Source of the DNA: an uncultured Clostridium sp.
GTDB lineage: Bacteria; Bacillota; Clostridia; Clostridiales; Clostridiaceae
Assembly: GCA_934746015.1 (NCBI GenBank)
Contig: CAKVEW010000004.1
Coordinates: 62,001-126,000, forward strand
DNA length: 64,000 nt
Direction of reading: 5' to 3'
In this document: positions 16,601 through 25,463 of the stretch, in pieces
Numbering within the stretch: position 1 is the first letter of the stretch
Layout: each line of letters starts with the position of its first letter
Program-made: the position numbers and the translations under genes
The notes under the pieces: generated by a model
Seen by the model: the letters and a program-made list of their open reading frames with translations, nothing else
Told to the model about the DNA's origin: nothing
The model's database searches: none

Positions 16601-18607
16601 GGAGTAGAATTTACTTTATATAATTCACTAGGTGAAAAAGTGGTATCTTCAGAATCAAATGATAAGGGGATTGTAACATTTATTGATGTTCCTTATGGGA
16701 ATTATACTGTTAAAGAAACTAAGCCATTAGAGGGTTATTTAAAGAATGATACTATTTATTCCTTTGAGATTAAAGAGGATGGAAAGACAGTAAAAGCAGA
16801 AAACTCAGTAGAAAATAAAATAATAAGAGGAAATATTAAAGTAGTAAAAGTAGATGAAGATAATAAGCTTTTATCAAATGCATATATAACTTTAGTAGAT
16901 TTAGATGGAAATGTAGTACAAACAGCAATAACAGATGCAAATGGAGAAGTTACATTTACGAATGTTCCTTATGGAAAATATAAAGTGAGAGAAACTAAGG
17001 CTCCAGAAGGATATAACCTTTCAGAAGAGATATTAGATGTAAACATAGATAAAGAAGAAACTAACGAACTTTATGAAGCAGGAACAATTACTAATACTAA
17101 AATTAAAGCTAACATAAAAATTAATAAGTTAGATCAAGATAAGAATAAAGTGATTGGAGCAGAATTTACACTTTATAATAATGAAGATAAGATTATTGCA
17201 ACTGCAGTAACAAATACTGACGGAATAGCATTATTTGAAGATGTAGTATATGGAGATTATTATATTAAAGAAAGTAAGACTCCCAAAGGTTATATTGGAA
17301 CCGATAAAAATGTAGAAGTAAGAGTTGAAAATAATAATAAAGAATATTTCTATGAAGTTGAGAATACTAGAATAAAAGGTGTATTAGAAATTTCTAAGAC
17401 TGATAAAAATGATAATCCATTGAAAGGTGCAGAATTTACTGTTTATGATTCATATGACAAAGAGATTCAAAAAGCTGTAACAGATGAAAATGGCTTAGCT
17501 AAATTTGAAAATTTAGTTTACGGAAGTTACTATTATGTAGAAACTAAGGCACCAGAAGGGTATGTATTAGATAGTAATATACATGCTTTCGAAATAAAAG
17601 ATAATGGAGTTGTTTTAAAAGAAACAGTAAATAATGAGCAAATTGTAGGAAATATTAAAGTAGTAAAAGTAGATGAAAATAATAATCTTCTAGCAAATGC
17701 TGAAATCACTTTATATGATTTAGAAGGTAATATAGTTGAAAATGCTATAACAGATGAAAATGGACTAGTTGTATTTGCAAATGTGCCTTATGGAGAATAT
17801 GAAGTAACAGAAACTAAAGCTCCAGAAGGATACAACCTTTCAGAAGAAGTATTAAAGGTTAGTGTAAATAGTAAAGAAACTGGATTAGTTTATGAAGCTG
17901 GAACAATTACTAATACTAAAATTAAAGCTGATATAAAGATTAATAAATTAGATCAAGATAAAAACAAGGTAATTGGAGCAGAATTTACTCTTTACAATAG
18001 TGATGATGTAGTTATATCAACAGCATTAACTAAGGAGGATGGAACAGCAGTATTCGAAGATGTAGTATATGGAGATTATTATATTAAAGAAACTAAAACT
18101 CCAGAAGGATATATTGGTACTGATGAAAAAATTGAGGTAAGTGTTAAAGAGAATAATTCAGTATATTCATATGAAATTGAAAATACTAGAATAAAAGGAA
18201 ATTTAGAAATTAAAAAAGTTGATGAAGATGGGAATCCACTAAAGGGAGCAGAATTTACTCTATACAACAAAGATGGTAAGGAAATATCAAAATCAATTAG
18301 TGGCGAAAATGGAATAGCTAGATTTGAAGCTGTTGATTATGGTAATTATGTAATAAAAGAAACTAAGGCTCCAGAAGGATATTTAAAGGAAGAAACTGAA
18401 GTAGAAGTTGTTGTAGATTCACAAAAAACTCAGGTATTTACTTTTAAAAATAATAAGATTCAAGATGGTACTGATAACTTAGGTAAGGGAGGGCTTCCTT
18501 CAACAGGATCTGCTTTCGATTCAAAGTTATTATTAATAGTTGGATTAGTACTAGTTTTAGCTGGTAGTGGATTTATGTTAAAGAGAAAGGTAAAAGTAAA
18601 TAAATAA
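13676..18607 (+). CDS. LPXTG-anchored surface adhesin with CnaB repeats
   Basis: A 1643-residue cell-wall protein. Residues 1-33 are a signal peptide. About 35-175 is an N-terminal beta-sandwich like those of MSCRAMM adhesins (VRVNFNFEIPNMKDVKKGEIFTVNIP). Five repeats of about 130 residues follow (about 183-850), each with a WKI/VxxN...PLGQEYVEGSxxI core. Eight CnaB (SpaA-like) repeats run from 863 to about 1597; each has the Lys near its start and the Glu of ETKxPEGY that form an intramolecular isopeptide bond in this family. The sortase signal LPSTG is at 1607-1611, then a membrane helix and KRKVKVNK. It probably mediates binding to host or community surfaces; the ligand is unknown. Confidence 0.92.
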   Translation: MKNIKKPALFILITLILQLFSGINFTNIVKAEENKDFKFITSIELTDFDNKPLKDDIDKSSDVRVNFNFEIPNMKDVKKGEIFTVNIPNQIQLISNFDKELLDEDGEVVAIAHFDKSGKIAIEFTDYTGGYSDVKGNFYLDTKFDKNNIGNEPIEKIEFNLSGQAEPVVVEIKFKQDPIPEVSISKWSDGYDGIKNEITWKIEFNKENVNVKNPIIIDNIPLGQEYIEGSATIDNGADKNGFSYVPVANDGTKSGTVTYNFQGEVNKKYIISFKTKISDASILPEEQGKSVKLTNKAIVNYNNINKESNEASVDVKTNYIEKSGKYDANGKKIDWTIKVNNNSLELNNLKVEDVIPKGLELIKGSFEVNNTANNTYQYDEANKKLDYTFNGTINTQQIIKFSTKVVDEKVYQSNETTNFTNTATILEGLSGKPYSSANVGVGSNILKKSAEGTYNTVNNYLKWKIEVNSNEVKLENPIVTDNIPIGQKYVDGSLKIDGLKPDTNKFTYKVADSGDTKKTGTITYSFNETINKKYVITFETEVSESSIYAGNINNKQYSNIAYMKAHNISEEVNSKADQNVNSNVIDKKSVNYDAIKKEITWKIFVNNNKTKLGQVVVTYNIPLGQEYVENSASINNKDGLFDYKKADENDTEKTGTLTYRFNNEINDTYEITFKTKIIDDSIFYTNGEKKVENTAKISGDVIPPNVITKAEQIIKNSVISKSANYQWGNDYIDWNVVINSNSIPMGKVIVEDNLQEGLELDTATVELCKQTLNSDGLLVKGDAVILNKNSVQYDVNKRNFIFDFSDEVDTPYLLTFRTNIVDKNKQPFSNTIQFKGGKTNAESTVNNVRVEFQSGGGSEIGTRGSITILKLDKDNKNAKLKGAKFNLIDRYDNVIATGETNENGELKFNKIKFDIPYTVEEIVAPEGYTLGEKNFYEFTINSTDDNKNISYSFYNKAIKGSIELNKVDEDKNPLKGVEFTLYNSLGEKVVSSESNDKGIVTFIDVPYGNYTVKETKPLEGYLKNDTIYSFEIKEDGKTVKAENSVENKIIRGNIKVVKVDEDNKLLSNAYITLVDLDGNVVQTAITDANGEVTFTNVPYGKYKVRETKAPEGYNLSEEILDVNIDKEETNELYEAGTITNTKIKANIKINKLDQDKNKVIGAEFTLYNNEDKIIATAVTNTDGIALFEDVVYGDYYIKESKTPKGYIGTDKNVEVRVENNNKEYFYEVENTRIKGVLEISKTDKNDNPLKGAEFTVYDSYDKEIQKAVTDENGLAKFENLVYGSYYYVETKAPEGYVLDSNIHAFEIKDNGVVLKETVNNEQIVGNIKVVKVDENNNLLANAEITLYDLEGNIVENAITDENGLVVFANVPYGEYEVTETKAPEGYNLSEEVLKVSVNSKETGLVYEAGTITNTKIKADIKINKLDQDKNKVIGAEFTLYNSDDVVISTALTKEDGTAVFEDVVYGDYYIKETKTPEGYIGTDEKIEVSVKENNSVYSYEIENTRIKGNLEIKKVDEDGNPLKGAEFTLYNKDGKEISKSISGENGIARFEAVDYGNYVIKETKAPEGYLKEETEVEVVVDSQKTQVFTFKNNKIQDGTDNLGKGGLPSTGSAFDSKLLLIVGLVLVLAGSGFMLKRKVKVNK
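16829..18466 (+). repeat. Tandem 819-bp duplication of three CnaB repeats in the adhesin
   Basis: CnaB repeats 3-4-5 (16829-17647) and 6-7-8 (17648-18466) are two copies of a 273-residue three-domain unit: repeat 3 resembles 6, 4 resembles 7, and 5 resembles 8 more than neighbours resemble each other. Many nucleotide stretches are identical, such as the GGAAATATTAAAGTAGTAAA openings. Such in-frame tandem copies can expand or contract by recombination. Confidence 0.85.
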
Positions 18608-18614
18608 TAAATTT

Positions 18615-18656
18615 AGACTTTTGCAGAACATGTTTTTGCAAAGGTCTTTATTTTTT
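18615..18656 (+). terminator. Terminator of the adhesin gene
   Basis: AGACTTTTGCA (18615-18625) pairs with TGCAAAGGTCT (18637-18647, one G-U), followed by TTATTTTTTG. Confidence 0.85.
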
Positions 18657-18744
18657 GAACTAATTAGCAATATATATGATTTTTTAGAAATTTTCATAGT
18701 TTAAGCATAGTATAATTTGTAATTGATTTTATAGAGGGGACAAT

Positions 18745-19215
18745 ATGAAAATTATTAATAAGTTTATTTCATTATTTAGAGGTGAAGGAGGATATATTGA
18801 AAATTCAACTAAATTTGTAAATACAAGTGGACTTTCAAGTAATACTAAGTATTTTATTTGGGTTGATTTAAAAAATTTTAAGGTTAACATTTTTACAGGA
18901 TCCAAAGATAATTGGAGACTTCTTCATAGTTATCTTTGTACAATAGGTAAAAAATCCACTCCAACTCCAAAGGGAAATTTTACAGTAGGTATAAAAGGAT
19001 TATATTTTGGAGTGGAAAAGGGATATAAGTGCTGGTATTATACACAATTTAAAGGGAATTATTTATTTCATTCTATACTGTATAATTTAGATGGAAGCAT
19101 AAGAGATGGTAGGCTAGGAATGGCTTTATCAGATGGGTGTATAAGATTGGAAAAAGTAAATGCAAAGTGGATTTACGATAATATACCAGAAGGAACAAAA
19201 GTATATATTACCTAA
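18745..19215 (+). CDS. L,D-transpeptidase (YkuD domain), minimal
   Basis: A 156-residue single-domain YkuD L,D-transpeptidase, which makes 3-3 crosslinks or attaches proteins to peptidoglycan. The catalytic set is visible: H109 in LFHSIL and SDGCIRL with nucleophile C132 and R134. The core starts at about residue 31 (KYFIWVDLKNFKVNIFTGS). No signal peptide or membrane segment is evident in the first 30 residues, which is unusual for an enzyme that works outside the membrane. GAGGGG precedes the ATG at 18745. It follows the adhesin terminator and appears to be transcribed alone. Confidence 0.87.
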   Translation: MKIINKFISLFRGEGGYIENSTKFVNTSGLSSNTKYFIWVDLKNFKVNIFTGSKDNWRLLHSYLCTIGKKSTPTPKGNFTVGIKGLYFGVEKGYKCWYYTQFKGNYLFHSILYNLDGSIRDGRLGMALSDGCIRLEKVNAKWIYDNIPEGTKVYIT

Positions 19216-19260
19216 AACTCCTTTTTACTACAATTTATTTCAAATGTTTACAAAATTTTA

Positions 19261-19289
19261 TTGACACTAATATATTGTCATGATACTCT
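19261..19289 (+). promoter_or_regulatory. Promoter of the degV-family gene
   Basis: TTGACA (19261-19266) and TACTCT (19284-19289) are 17 bases apart, about 55 bases before the start codon. Confidence 0.55.
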
Positions 19290-19346
19290 GAAGGTGTAGA
19301 AAAAAGTATATTTTTAATATATTAAATATGAAATTGGAGACAAAAG

Positions 19347-20198
19347 ATGATTAGAATTTTATCAGACTCTTCCACACTTTATTCAATTAATGAAGGACAA
19401 GCAAAGAATATAGGAATTTCACCATTAGTTGTTACAATCAATAATAAATCTTATCTGGAGAATGAAGAAATTAATTCAAAAGAATTTGTAAAGCTAATTA
19501 ATGAAGGACATATTCCTAAATCTTCACAACCTCCTATTGGCTATGTTTTAGATTTATATAACAAGTATCCAGAAGATGAAATAATTAATATTTCAATGGC
19601 TGATGGATTATCTGGAACATATAATTCAGCATGTATGGCTAAAGAAATGGCAATTAATCCAAGTAAAATAGATGTAATTAATTCTAAAACCTTATGTGGT
19701 CCTCAAAGATATCTAGTAGATCTAGCTGTTAGACTTGTAGATAAAGGATATAATAAGGAAAGCATAATAAATGAGATTAATAAGGCTATTGAAACATCAA
19801 AATCATTTTTAATACCTCATGATTTTGATTTTTTAGTAAGAGGTGGAAGAATATCTTCTATAGTAGGTAAAATTGGAAGTGCAATAAAGCTAGTTCCTAT
19901 TATGGCTCTTTCTGAAGATTCAAAGTCTCTTGTTAAATTTTCTGCTAAACGTTCTTTTAAGAAGGCAGTAAAAAAAATAATGGAATATTTAGTTGAAAAT
20001 AATGTAGATTCTGATTACAAATTTTATATATCACATGCAGAAAATTTAGGGTTAGCAATAGAAGGCAAAGATATAGTTTCTGAGGCTATAAAAGATGCTG
20101 ACATAGAAATAAAAGAATTAGGACCTGCTTTTATTACTCAAGGTGGTCCAAGCTGTATTGCAATACAGGTAATAAAAAAACATGAAGAATTAAAATAA
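19347..20198 (+). CDS. DegV-family fatty-acid-binding protein
   Basis: A 283-residue DegV protein. Family members bind a fatty acid and, in Gram-positives with FakA, present it for phosphorylation (FakB role). Typical segments are ILSDSS at the start, SSQPPIGYVLDLY, the ISMADGLSGTYNSA loop that contacts the lipid carboxylate, and VRGGRIS in the second domain. No fakA gene is nearby, so the FakB role is by family only. It stands alone between its own promoter and terminator. Confidence 0.9.
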   Translation: MIRILSDSSTLYSINEGQAKNIGISPLVVTINNKSYLENEEINSKEFVKLINEGHIPKSSQPPIGYVLDLYNKYPEDEIINISMADGLSGTYNSACMAKEMAINPSKIDVINSKTLCGPQRYLVDLAVRLVDKGYNKESIINEINKAIETSKSFLIPHDFDFLVRGGRISSIVGKIGSAIKLVPIMALSEDSKSLVKFSAKRSFKKAVKKIMEYLVENNVDSDYKFYISHAENLGLAIEGKDIVSEAIKDADIEIKELGPAFITQGGPSCIAIQVIKKHEELK

Positions 20199-20212
20199 AT
20201 ATTAGTAAACTC

Positions 20213-20247
20213 AAGCACAGTATTTAATTAAAATACTGTGCTTTTTT
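20213..20247 (+). terminator. Terminator of the degV-family gene
   Basis: AAGCACAGTATTT pairs with AAATACTGTGCTT around a short AATTA loop, followed by TTTTT. Confidence 0.88.
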
Positions 20248-20369
20248 ATAAAAAATTAGGTGCTATATATGTAAAATTAACTAAATAAATAAGAAATTAA
20301 TGAAAACCTTTAAGTTTTAATTTTTATAATTGTATAATTAAAAGATAATTTAGAGTTGGAGGTATAGAA

Positions 20370-22559
20370 ATGGGAATTAAATATATTGAGAAAAATAGAA
20401 GCTTTAAATTAGATTCTAAAGGTACATCATATGTTATTTCAATAATAGATAATGAGAATTTCTTAGGGCATGTATATTTTGGGGAAAAATTATTAGATGA
20501 AGATTTAAATTATTTAATGAGGACGGAAGAATCTCCTTTTGTTCCATCTAAAAATAATAGGGATAGAGTTGTTTTTTATGATAGCTTTCCATTTGAATAT
20601 CCAAGCCATGGAATAGGTGACTTTAGAGAATCTGCAATAAGGGTTTTAGATAAAGATGGACATTCATATATTAATCTTGAATATCAGTCCTATAACATTT
20701 ATAAGGGTAAAAAAGAACTACATAACCTTCCTAGTACCTTTGGTAATGATAATGAATGTACTAGCCTTGAAATTACTTGCATAGATAAAGTTCTAAATAT
20801 AGAAGTTAAGTTAATCTATTCTGTTTTTGAAGAATTAGATGTAATTACTAGAGCTGTAAAAGTTAAAAATTTAAGTGAAGAAGGAATTTTATTAGATAAA
20901 GTGCTATCTACTTGTGTTACTCTTGATGGAGTAAATTATGACATGATTACTTTAAATGGGGCATGGGCTAGAGAGAGGCATATAGAAAGAAAAGCAATAG
21001 GTTATGGAAAACAAGGAATATGTAGTATAAGAGGAGAGTCAAGTCATCAACATAATCCATTTATAGCAGTAGTAGATAAAAAGGCTACAGATGATTATGG
21101 AAATGTGTATGGATTTAACTTTGTATATTCAGGAAATTTTATAGCTCAAGCAGAAGGAAATCAATTTGATACTACTAGAATTATAATGGGAATAAATCCA
21201 GAGGATTTTAGATGGGTACTTAATAAAAATGATGAATTTACAGCTCCTGAAGTAGTTATGGTATATTCTAATGAAGGAATAGGTAAGATGACGAGAACTT
21301 ACCATGACTTTTATAGAAATCATTTAATAAGAGGTAAATTTAAGGATAAAAAGAGACCTATATTAATTAATAATTGGGAAGCAACTTATTTTGATTTTAA
21401 TACTGAAAAGTTACTTAATATAGCAAAAGAAGCTTCAATTCTAGGAATTGAAATGTTAGTTATGGATGATGGATGGTTTGGAAAGCGTAATGGCGATAAT
21501 TCATCCTTAGGAGATTGGTTTGTAAACGAGGATAAAATAAATGGTGGCCTTAAATATCTTGTAGATGAAGTTAATAAATTTGGAATGGAATTTGGAATAT
21601 GGATTGAACCAGAAATGATATCTGAGAATTCAAATTTATTTAAAGAATATCCAGATTGGTACATTCAGATTCCAGGAATAAGGGCAGCACTTTGTAGAGA
21701 GCAATATGTATTAGATTTTTCTAGAAAAGAAATAGTTGATTATATTTATAATAAGATAAAGGAAGTTATATCTAGTGCAAATATAAGATATGTTAAATGG
21801 GATATGAATAGGCAATTATCTGATTTAGGAAGTTATAAGTTAGATAAAGAACATCAAGGAGAACTATTCCATAGATATGTTTTAGGTGTATATGATATGA
21901 TGGATAGATTTACTAAGGATTTCCCAGATATATTGCTTGAAAATTGTTCTGGTGGTGGTGCAAGATTTGATCCTGGAATGTTATATTATAGTCCTCAAAT
22001 TTGGTGTTCAGACGATACAGATGCAATTGAAAGATTAAAGATACAAGAAGGAACATCAATGGTTTATCCATTGTCTACAATAGGAGCTCATGTAAGTGAT
22101 TGTCCAAATCATACTGTTGGAAGAAGTACACCTTTTGAAACTAGGGGATATGTAGCACTTGCAGGAACCTTTGGATATGAATTAGATGTAACTAAAATAC
22201 CTGAAGAAGATAGGAATATGATTCCTAAACAAGTAGAGTTGTATCATAAATATAATGACTTAGTTAGAAGCGGAGATTATTATAGATTAGAAAATTATTC
22301 TGATAATCATGAATTTGATGCATGGGAAGTAGTTTCTAAGGGAAAAGATGAAGTTTTAGTTACTTGCATTCAAGTTTTAGGAAGACCTAATTACCACAGT
22401 AGAAGGATAAAATTAAAAGGATTAGATAATAATAAATTATATGAGAATAAAGAAACAGGTGAAGTATTATCAGGGGCTGCTTTAATGAATGCAGGTGTAA
22501 ATCTAACAGGACTTTATGGAGATTTTAAGGGAAAGTTAATATATTATAAAGAAATATAA
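20370..22559 (+). CDS. GH36 alpha-galactosidase
   Basis: A 729-residue cytoplasmic family 36 alpha-galactosidase that releases galactose from raffinose-type or melibiose-type sugars. An N-terminal beta-supersandwich (about 1-330) precedes the TIM barrel (about 335-640) and a C-terminal beta domain. The nucleophile is D478 in YVKWDMNR and the likely acid/base is D548 in WCSDDTDAIER; ENCSGGGARFDPGMLYY is the family hallmark. No signal peptide is present, so the substrate must be imported by a transporter encoded elsewhere. GTTGGAGG precedes the ATG. It is not in an operon. Confidence 0.94.
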   Translation: MGIKYIEKNRSFKLDSKGTSYVISIIDNENFLGHVYFGEKLLDEDLNYLMRTEESPFVPSKNNRDRVVFYDSFPFEYPSHGIGDFRESAIRVLDKDGHSYINLEYQSYNIYKGKKELHNLPSTFGNDNECTSLEITCIDKVLNIEVKLIYSVFEELDVITRAVKVKNLSEEGILLDKVLSTCVTLDGVNYDMITLNGAWARERHIERKAIGYGKQGICSIRGESSHQHNPFIAVVDKKATDDYGNVYGFNFVYSGNFIAQAEGNQFDTTRIIMGINPEDFRWVLNKNDEFTAPEVVMVYSNEGIGKMTRTYHDFYRNHLIRGKFKDKKRPILINNWEATYFDFNTEKLLNIAKEASILGIEMLVMDDGWFGKRNGDNSSLGDWFVNEDKINGGLKYLVDEVNKFGMEFGIWIEPEMISENSNLFKEYPDWYIQIPGIRAALCREQYVLDFSRKEIVDYIYNKIKEVISSANIRYVKWDMNRQLSDLGSYKLDKEHQGELFHRYVLGVYDMMDRFTKDFPDILLENCSGGGARFDPGMLYYSPQIWCSDDTDAIERLKIQEGTSMVYPLSTIGAHVSDCPNHTVGRSTPFETRGYVALAGTFGYELDVTKIPEEDRNMIPKQVELYHKYNDLVRSGDYYRLENYSDNHEFDAWEVVSKGKDEVLVTCIQVLGRPNYHSRRIKLKGLDNNKLYENKETGEVLSGAALMNAGVNLTGLYGDFKGKLIYYKEI

Positions 22560-22599
22560 AAAAGATAGTCTAACATTATTAATTATAGTGTTAGACTAT
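22557..22599 (-). terminator. Terminator of the 22596-23054 gene
   Basis: ATAGTCTAACATT (22565-22577) pairs with AGTGTTAGACTAT (22587-22599). The minus strand continues into CTTTTTT, so it terminates the minus-strand gene; the hairpin overlaps its stop codon. It may also stop the convergent alpha-galactosidase transcript, though the plus-strand T-run is poor. Confidence 0.75.
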
Positions 22600-23054
22600 T
22601 CATCATTATCTTCTGTGTTTACTTCACGATTTATTAGAATTTCGTAAAAAGCTTCTAGTCTTAATAAGTTTGCAAATACACTTAGAATATAAGCTGATTC
22701 CAGTTTTTTATAGGAGGGAATAAAATTATTTTCATCTAAAAATTCATTTCGAAGTTCTCTGGCATATACTCTTCTAATAGAAACTACCCATAGAATTGAG
22801 TAACCTATTACTATTATAAGTTGACCAAATACAGTAACTTCAGCAGAAGTTATATCTACTTCATTATTAGTAATGATGTCATAAATATCAATTTTGGCAC
22901 CATAGCAAATTATTAAGTATCCAAGTGCATTAAAAGAAGCACCTAAAATTTCTAGCTTTTCAGTTTCAAAATCTAATTTTCGTATATACTCTTCTATATA
23001 TTTTGTAAAGTCTTCATTATTCAAGGTAGCATAACACTCCTTAAAATATTTCAT
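22596..23054 (-). CDS. Hypothetical protein with two membrane segments
   Basis: Not recognised. The 152-residue frame has a charged helical start, two hydrophobic segments (about 36-56 and 70-92) and a charged C-terminal half ending NTEDNDE. The ATG at 23054 has no ribosome site. An AAGGAG lies within the frame 12 bases before the TTG codon 11 (23024), so the protein may start there. It is divergent from the C26 peptidase gene and convergent with the alpha-galactosidase gene. Codon use matches its neighbours. Confidence 0.6.
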   Translation of the reverse strand: MKYFKECYATLNNEDFTKYIEEYIRKLDFETEKLEILGASFNALGYLIICYGAKIDIYDIITNNEVDITSAEVTVFGQLIIVIGYSILWVVSIRRVYARELRNEFLDENNFIPSYKKLESAYILSVFANLLRLEAFYEILINREVNTEDNDE

Positions 23055-23190
23055 GTTAATATATGATAAAAGTACTTATATTGTTAAAAATAATAAAATA
23101 TGATAGTTTATACTTTTTAATTGAAATTTAAGTATAGGTAGTTCATACTAATATATTAAATAAACATTTTATGAAGGAGAGAAGTACTAA

Positions 23191-23901
23191 ATGAAGAAGC
23201 CAATTATAGCAGTTACTGCATTATTTGATGATGAAAAGAATAGTATTTGGATGTTGCCAGCATATTTAAATGTCATTTTAGAAACTGGTGGAATACCTAT
23301 TATTTTGCCATTAATTGATAACAAGGAAGATATAAAAAGTTTAGTAAATAGATTTGATGGATTTTTATTAACTGGAGGGCAAGATATAAATCCTAAAATA
23401 TATAATGAAAGGAAATTAAGTCATTGTGGAACAATAAGTGAAGATAGAGACACAATGGAAGAACTATTACTTCAAGAAATTTTGGATTTAGATAAGCCTA
23501 TCTTAGCAATTTGCAGAGGATTTCAATTATTAAACTCATGTTTAGGTGGTAAGCTTTATCAAGATATAAGTATTGAAAAAAATAATGGTACAGTAAGTAA
23601 CCATAGACAAGATAAGCCATACAATAAACCTGTTCATAAAATTAAAGTAAAAGAAGATTCTTTATTATTTGAAATTATAAATGAAAGAGAGATAATGGTT
23701 AATAGCCTACATCATCAAGGAATAAAAGATTTATCACCATATGTAGAAGTGGGGGCTATAACTGATGATGGACTTATAGAATGTATTTATTTAAAAAATA
23801 AAAAATTTGTATTAGGGGTTCAGTGGCACCCAGAACTATTATATAAGGATTTTAAAAATCAATTCTCTATATTTAAAGCTTTTATAGATAGCTGCATATA
23901 A
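23191..23901 (+). CDS. Class I glutamine amidotransferase-like gamma-glutamyl hydrolase (peptidase C26)
   Basis: A 236-residue cytoplasmic enzyme of the PuuD/C26 type that hydrolyses gamma-glutamyl bonds, for example in gamma-glutamyl-GABA. The nucleophile is C108 in LAICRGFQLLN, and the His-Glu pair is in VQWHPELL. The LLTGGQDINP segment upstream is typical. Length fits the family. GAAGGAGAG precedes the start. No polyamine genes are adjacent, so the substrate is open. The 213 bases after it hold no clear terminator; a nine-codon ORF with a weak ribosome site at 23988-24017 is not called. Confidence 0.87.
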   Translation: MKKPIIAVTALFDDEKNSIWMLPAYLNVILETGGIPIILPLIDNKEDIKSLVNRFDGFLLTGGQDINPKIYNERKLSHCGTISEDRDTMEELLLQEILDLDKPILAICRGFQLLNSCLGGKLYQDISIEKNNGTVSNHRQDKPYNKPVHKIKVKEDSLLFEIINEREIMVNSLHHQGIKDLSPYVEVGAITDDGLIECIYLKNKKFVLGVQWHPELLYKDFKNQFSIFKAFIDSCI

Positions 23902-24114
23902 TTTACAGAAAAATACTTTTAATAACTTTAAATGGAAATAAAATGTTATAAATGGAAAATATAAACAGAATGTAAAAAGGGTGGTAAATGAAGAGAAAGT
24001 TAAGAAAGGCAAGTTAAACTTTCACAACAAAGAATACTGATTTTTACTTATATCGGTAATGAGGGTAATATATGATTATTGAATATAAGAATATATGTCT
24101 AAGGAGTGTTCTTT

Positions 24115-24621
24115 GTGGAAATTAGTAATGTTGTCCTGAGTCAGGAAGTATATAGGTCTGATGCTGAAAAAATATGTAACTGGCTTAATGACAAGGAAAT
24201 AATAAGCTTTTTAAATGAAGATGTAAATGTTCAAAAAAATCTAATGAATACTATAAACAGATTAAATATGCCTATATTGACTCATCTTTTTAATAATAAT
24301 TGTAGATTTTTTATAATTAAAAATTTATATGGAAGTATTGGCTTTTTAAGACTAGTACCCAAAAAAAATTATGTTGAAATAGTTGTTGCTATAGGTGAGA
24401 AGGAATTATGGGGCATGGGGATTGGCCATAATGCAGTTGTTGAAGCTTTGAATGTAGCTTTTTTTGAGATGAGAGCTAACCATGTTGTGGCTAAAATCAA
24501 AAAGGTGAATGAAAGATCACAAAATTTATTTAGGGGGATTGGATTTATGGAAGTCAGGGAGCTTCCAATGGAAATAGAATATAAAATTACTATGGAAGCC
24601 TTTATTAAAATAGCAGCATAA
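24115..24621 (+). CDS. GNAT-family N-acetyltransferase
   Basis: A 168-residue GNAT acetyltransferase of the RimJ/RimL-like kind that transfers acetyl from acetyl-CoA to an amine, often a protein N terminus or small molecule. The acetyl-CoA loop lies in AIGEKELWGMGIGHNAVVEA, followed by NHVVAKIKKVNERSQNLFRGIGF. A longer frame opens at GTG 24106, but AAGGAG at 24101-24106 overlaps it and is 8 bases before GTG 24115, so 24115 is used. The substrate is not predictable. Confidence 0.82.
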   Translation: MEISNVVLSQEVYRSDAEKICNWLNDKEIISFLNEDVNVQKNLMNTINRLNMPILTHLFNNNCRFFIIKNLYGSIGFLRLVPKKNYVEIVVAIGEKELWGMGIGHNAVVEALNVAFFEMRANHVVAKIKKVNERSQNLFRGIGFMEVRELPMEIEYKITMEAFIKIAA

Positions 24622-24653
24622 TTAGAAAATATAAAAAGTATTGGTTTTATTAA

Positions 24654-25463
24654 TCAATACTTTTTGTTGTTTTCTATCAAATCATCTAATATCATATTGC
24701 CACCTAGTCTATAGTCATAATCTGTAGAATTATTTAAGGATTTTATAAAGCTCCAAGTAGCATTCCAAAGTTTTACTACAAATAAATACTCTGTAAGCTT
24801 TTTCTTAAGAGTTACATTAAAGTAGCCAAAGTAACTCTTTATTAGCTCATCTTTTAATTTATCTTCTAAAAACCATGATATTGTGGCTAAATCAAAGAAA
24901 ATATCTCCCATTCCTGCAAATTCAAAGTCTATAAGATAAACAAATCCATTAGAATATAAAATATTAGAAGTGTTTAAGTCATTATGACATAACCCATAAT
25001 GAATATCCTTAGACAAATCTTTTTCTAATTCCTCTAGCTTTACAAGTAATAAATTTATATCATGATTAAATTTATAGTCTAAATTATTCAAAAAGTCTAT
25101 ATTATCATATATATTTTTAAATGGATTAAAAGAATTAGTACATTTTAATTTATGTAGATCCTTTAATTTAGTCGTTAATTTATTTATAAAAAATCTTGAA
25201 TTATAAACATCAATACTAAATTTTTCACTTTCAATATATTTACTTATCAAAATTCCATTATCTTTATTATGGTAGACTATTTCAGGAGAAATATTAAAGG
25301 GCTTAATAATATTTAATATTTTATTCTCATGATAAAAATTATTTTTATTATCTTTACTAGGAAGTCTTAATACATATTTTAAATCTTGTATATTAATTAA
25401 ATAGTTAGAATTATTTAAACCACCAAGTTTTATAATGGAATTATTATTAGTTATTGTCTTCAT
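24654..25463 (-). CDS. LicA-like choline/aminoglycoside kinase-fold phosphotransferase
   Basis: A 269-residue cytoplasmic kinase of the APH/choline kinase fold. The catalytic Brenner motif is HNDLNTSNIL and the metal site is LIDFEFAGMGD, as in LicA and other choline/ethanolamine kinases. The N-terminal lobe (RLPSKDNKNNFYHENKIL) carries the nucleotide-binding lysine and glutamate region. It could phosphorylate choline, a sugar or an antibiotic; LicA-like is the closest reading. Fragments of a second, decayed copy of this gene and its downstream flank lie at 32920-33048. Confidence 0.8.
   Translation of the reverse strand: MKTITNNNSIIKLGGLNNSNYLINIQDLKYVLRLPSKDNKNNFYHENKILNIIKPFNISPEIVYHNKDNGILISKYIESEKFSIDVYNSRFFINKLTTKLKDLHKLKCTNSFNPFKNIYDNIDFLNNLDYKFNHDINLLLVKLEELEKDLSKDIHYGLCHNDLNTSNILYSNGFVYLIDFEFAGMGDIFFDLATISWFLEDKLKDELIKSYFGYFNVTLKKKLTEYLFVVKLWNATWSFIKSLNNSTDYDYRLGGNMILDDLIENNKKY

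Noticed and set aside
16829..18466. CRISPR-like or mobile repeat in the adhesin gene
   Set aside because: The repeats are in-frame protein domain repeats of about 90 codons with graded divergence; there are no short identical repeats with unique spacers.
23988..24017. Nine-codon ORF (MKRKLRKAS) before the acetyltransferase gene
   Set aside because: The ribosome site is weak and no hairpin or attenuator accompanies it. Such ORFs occur by chance in AT-rich gaps.
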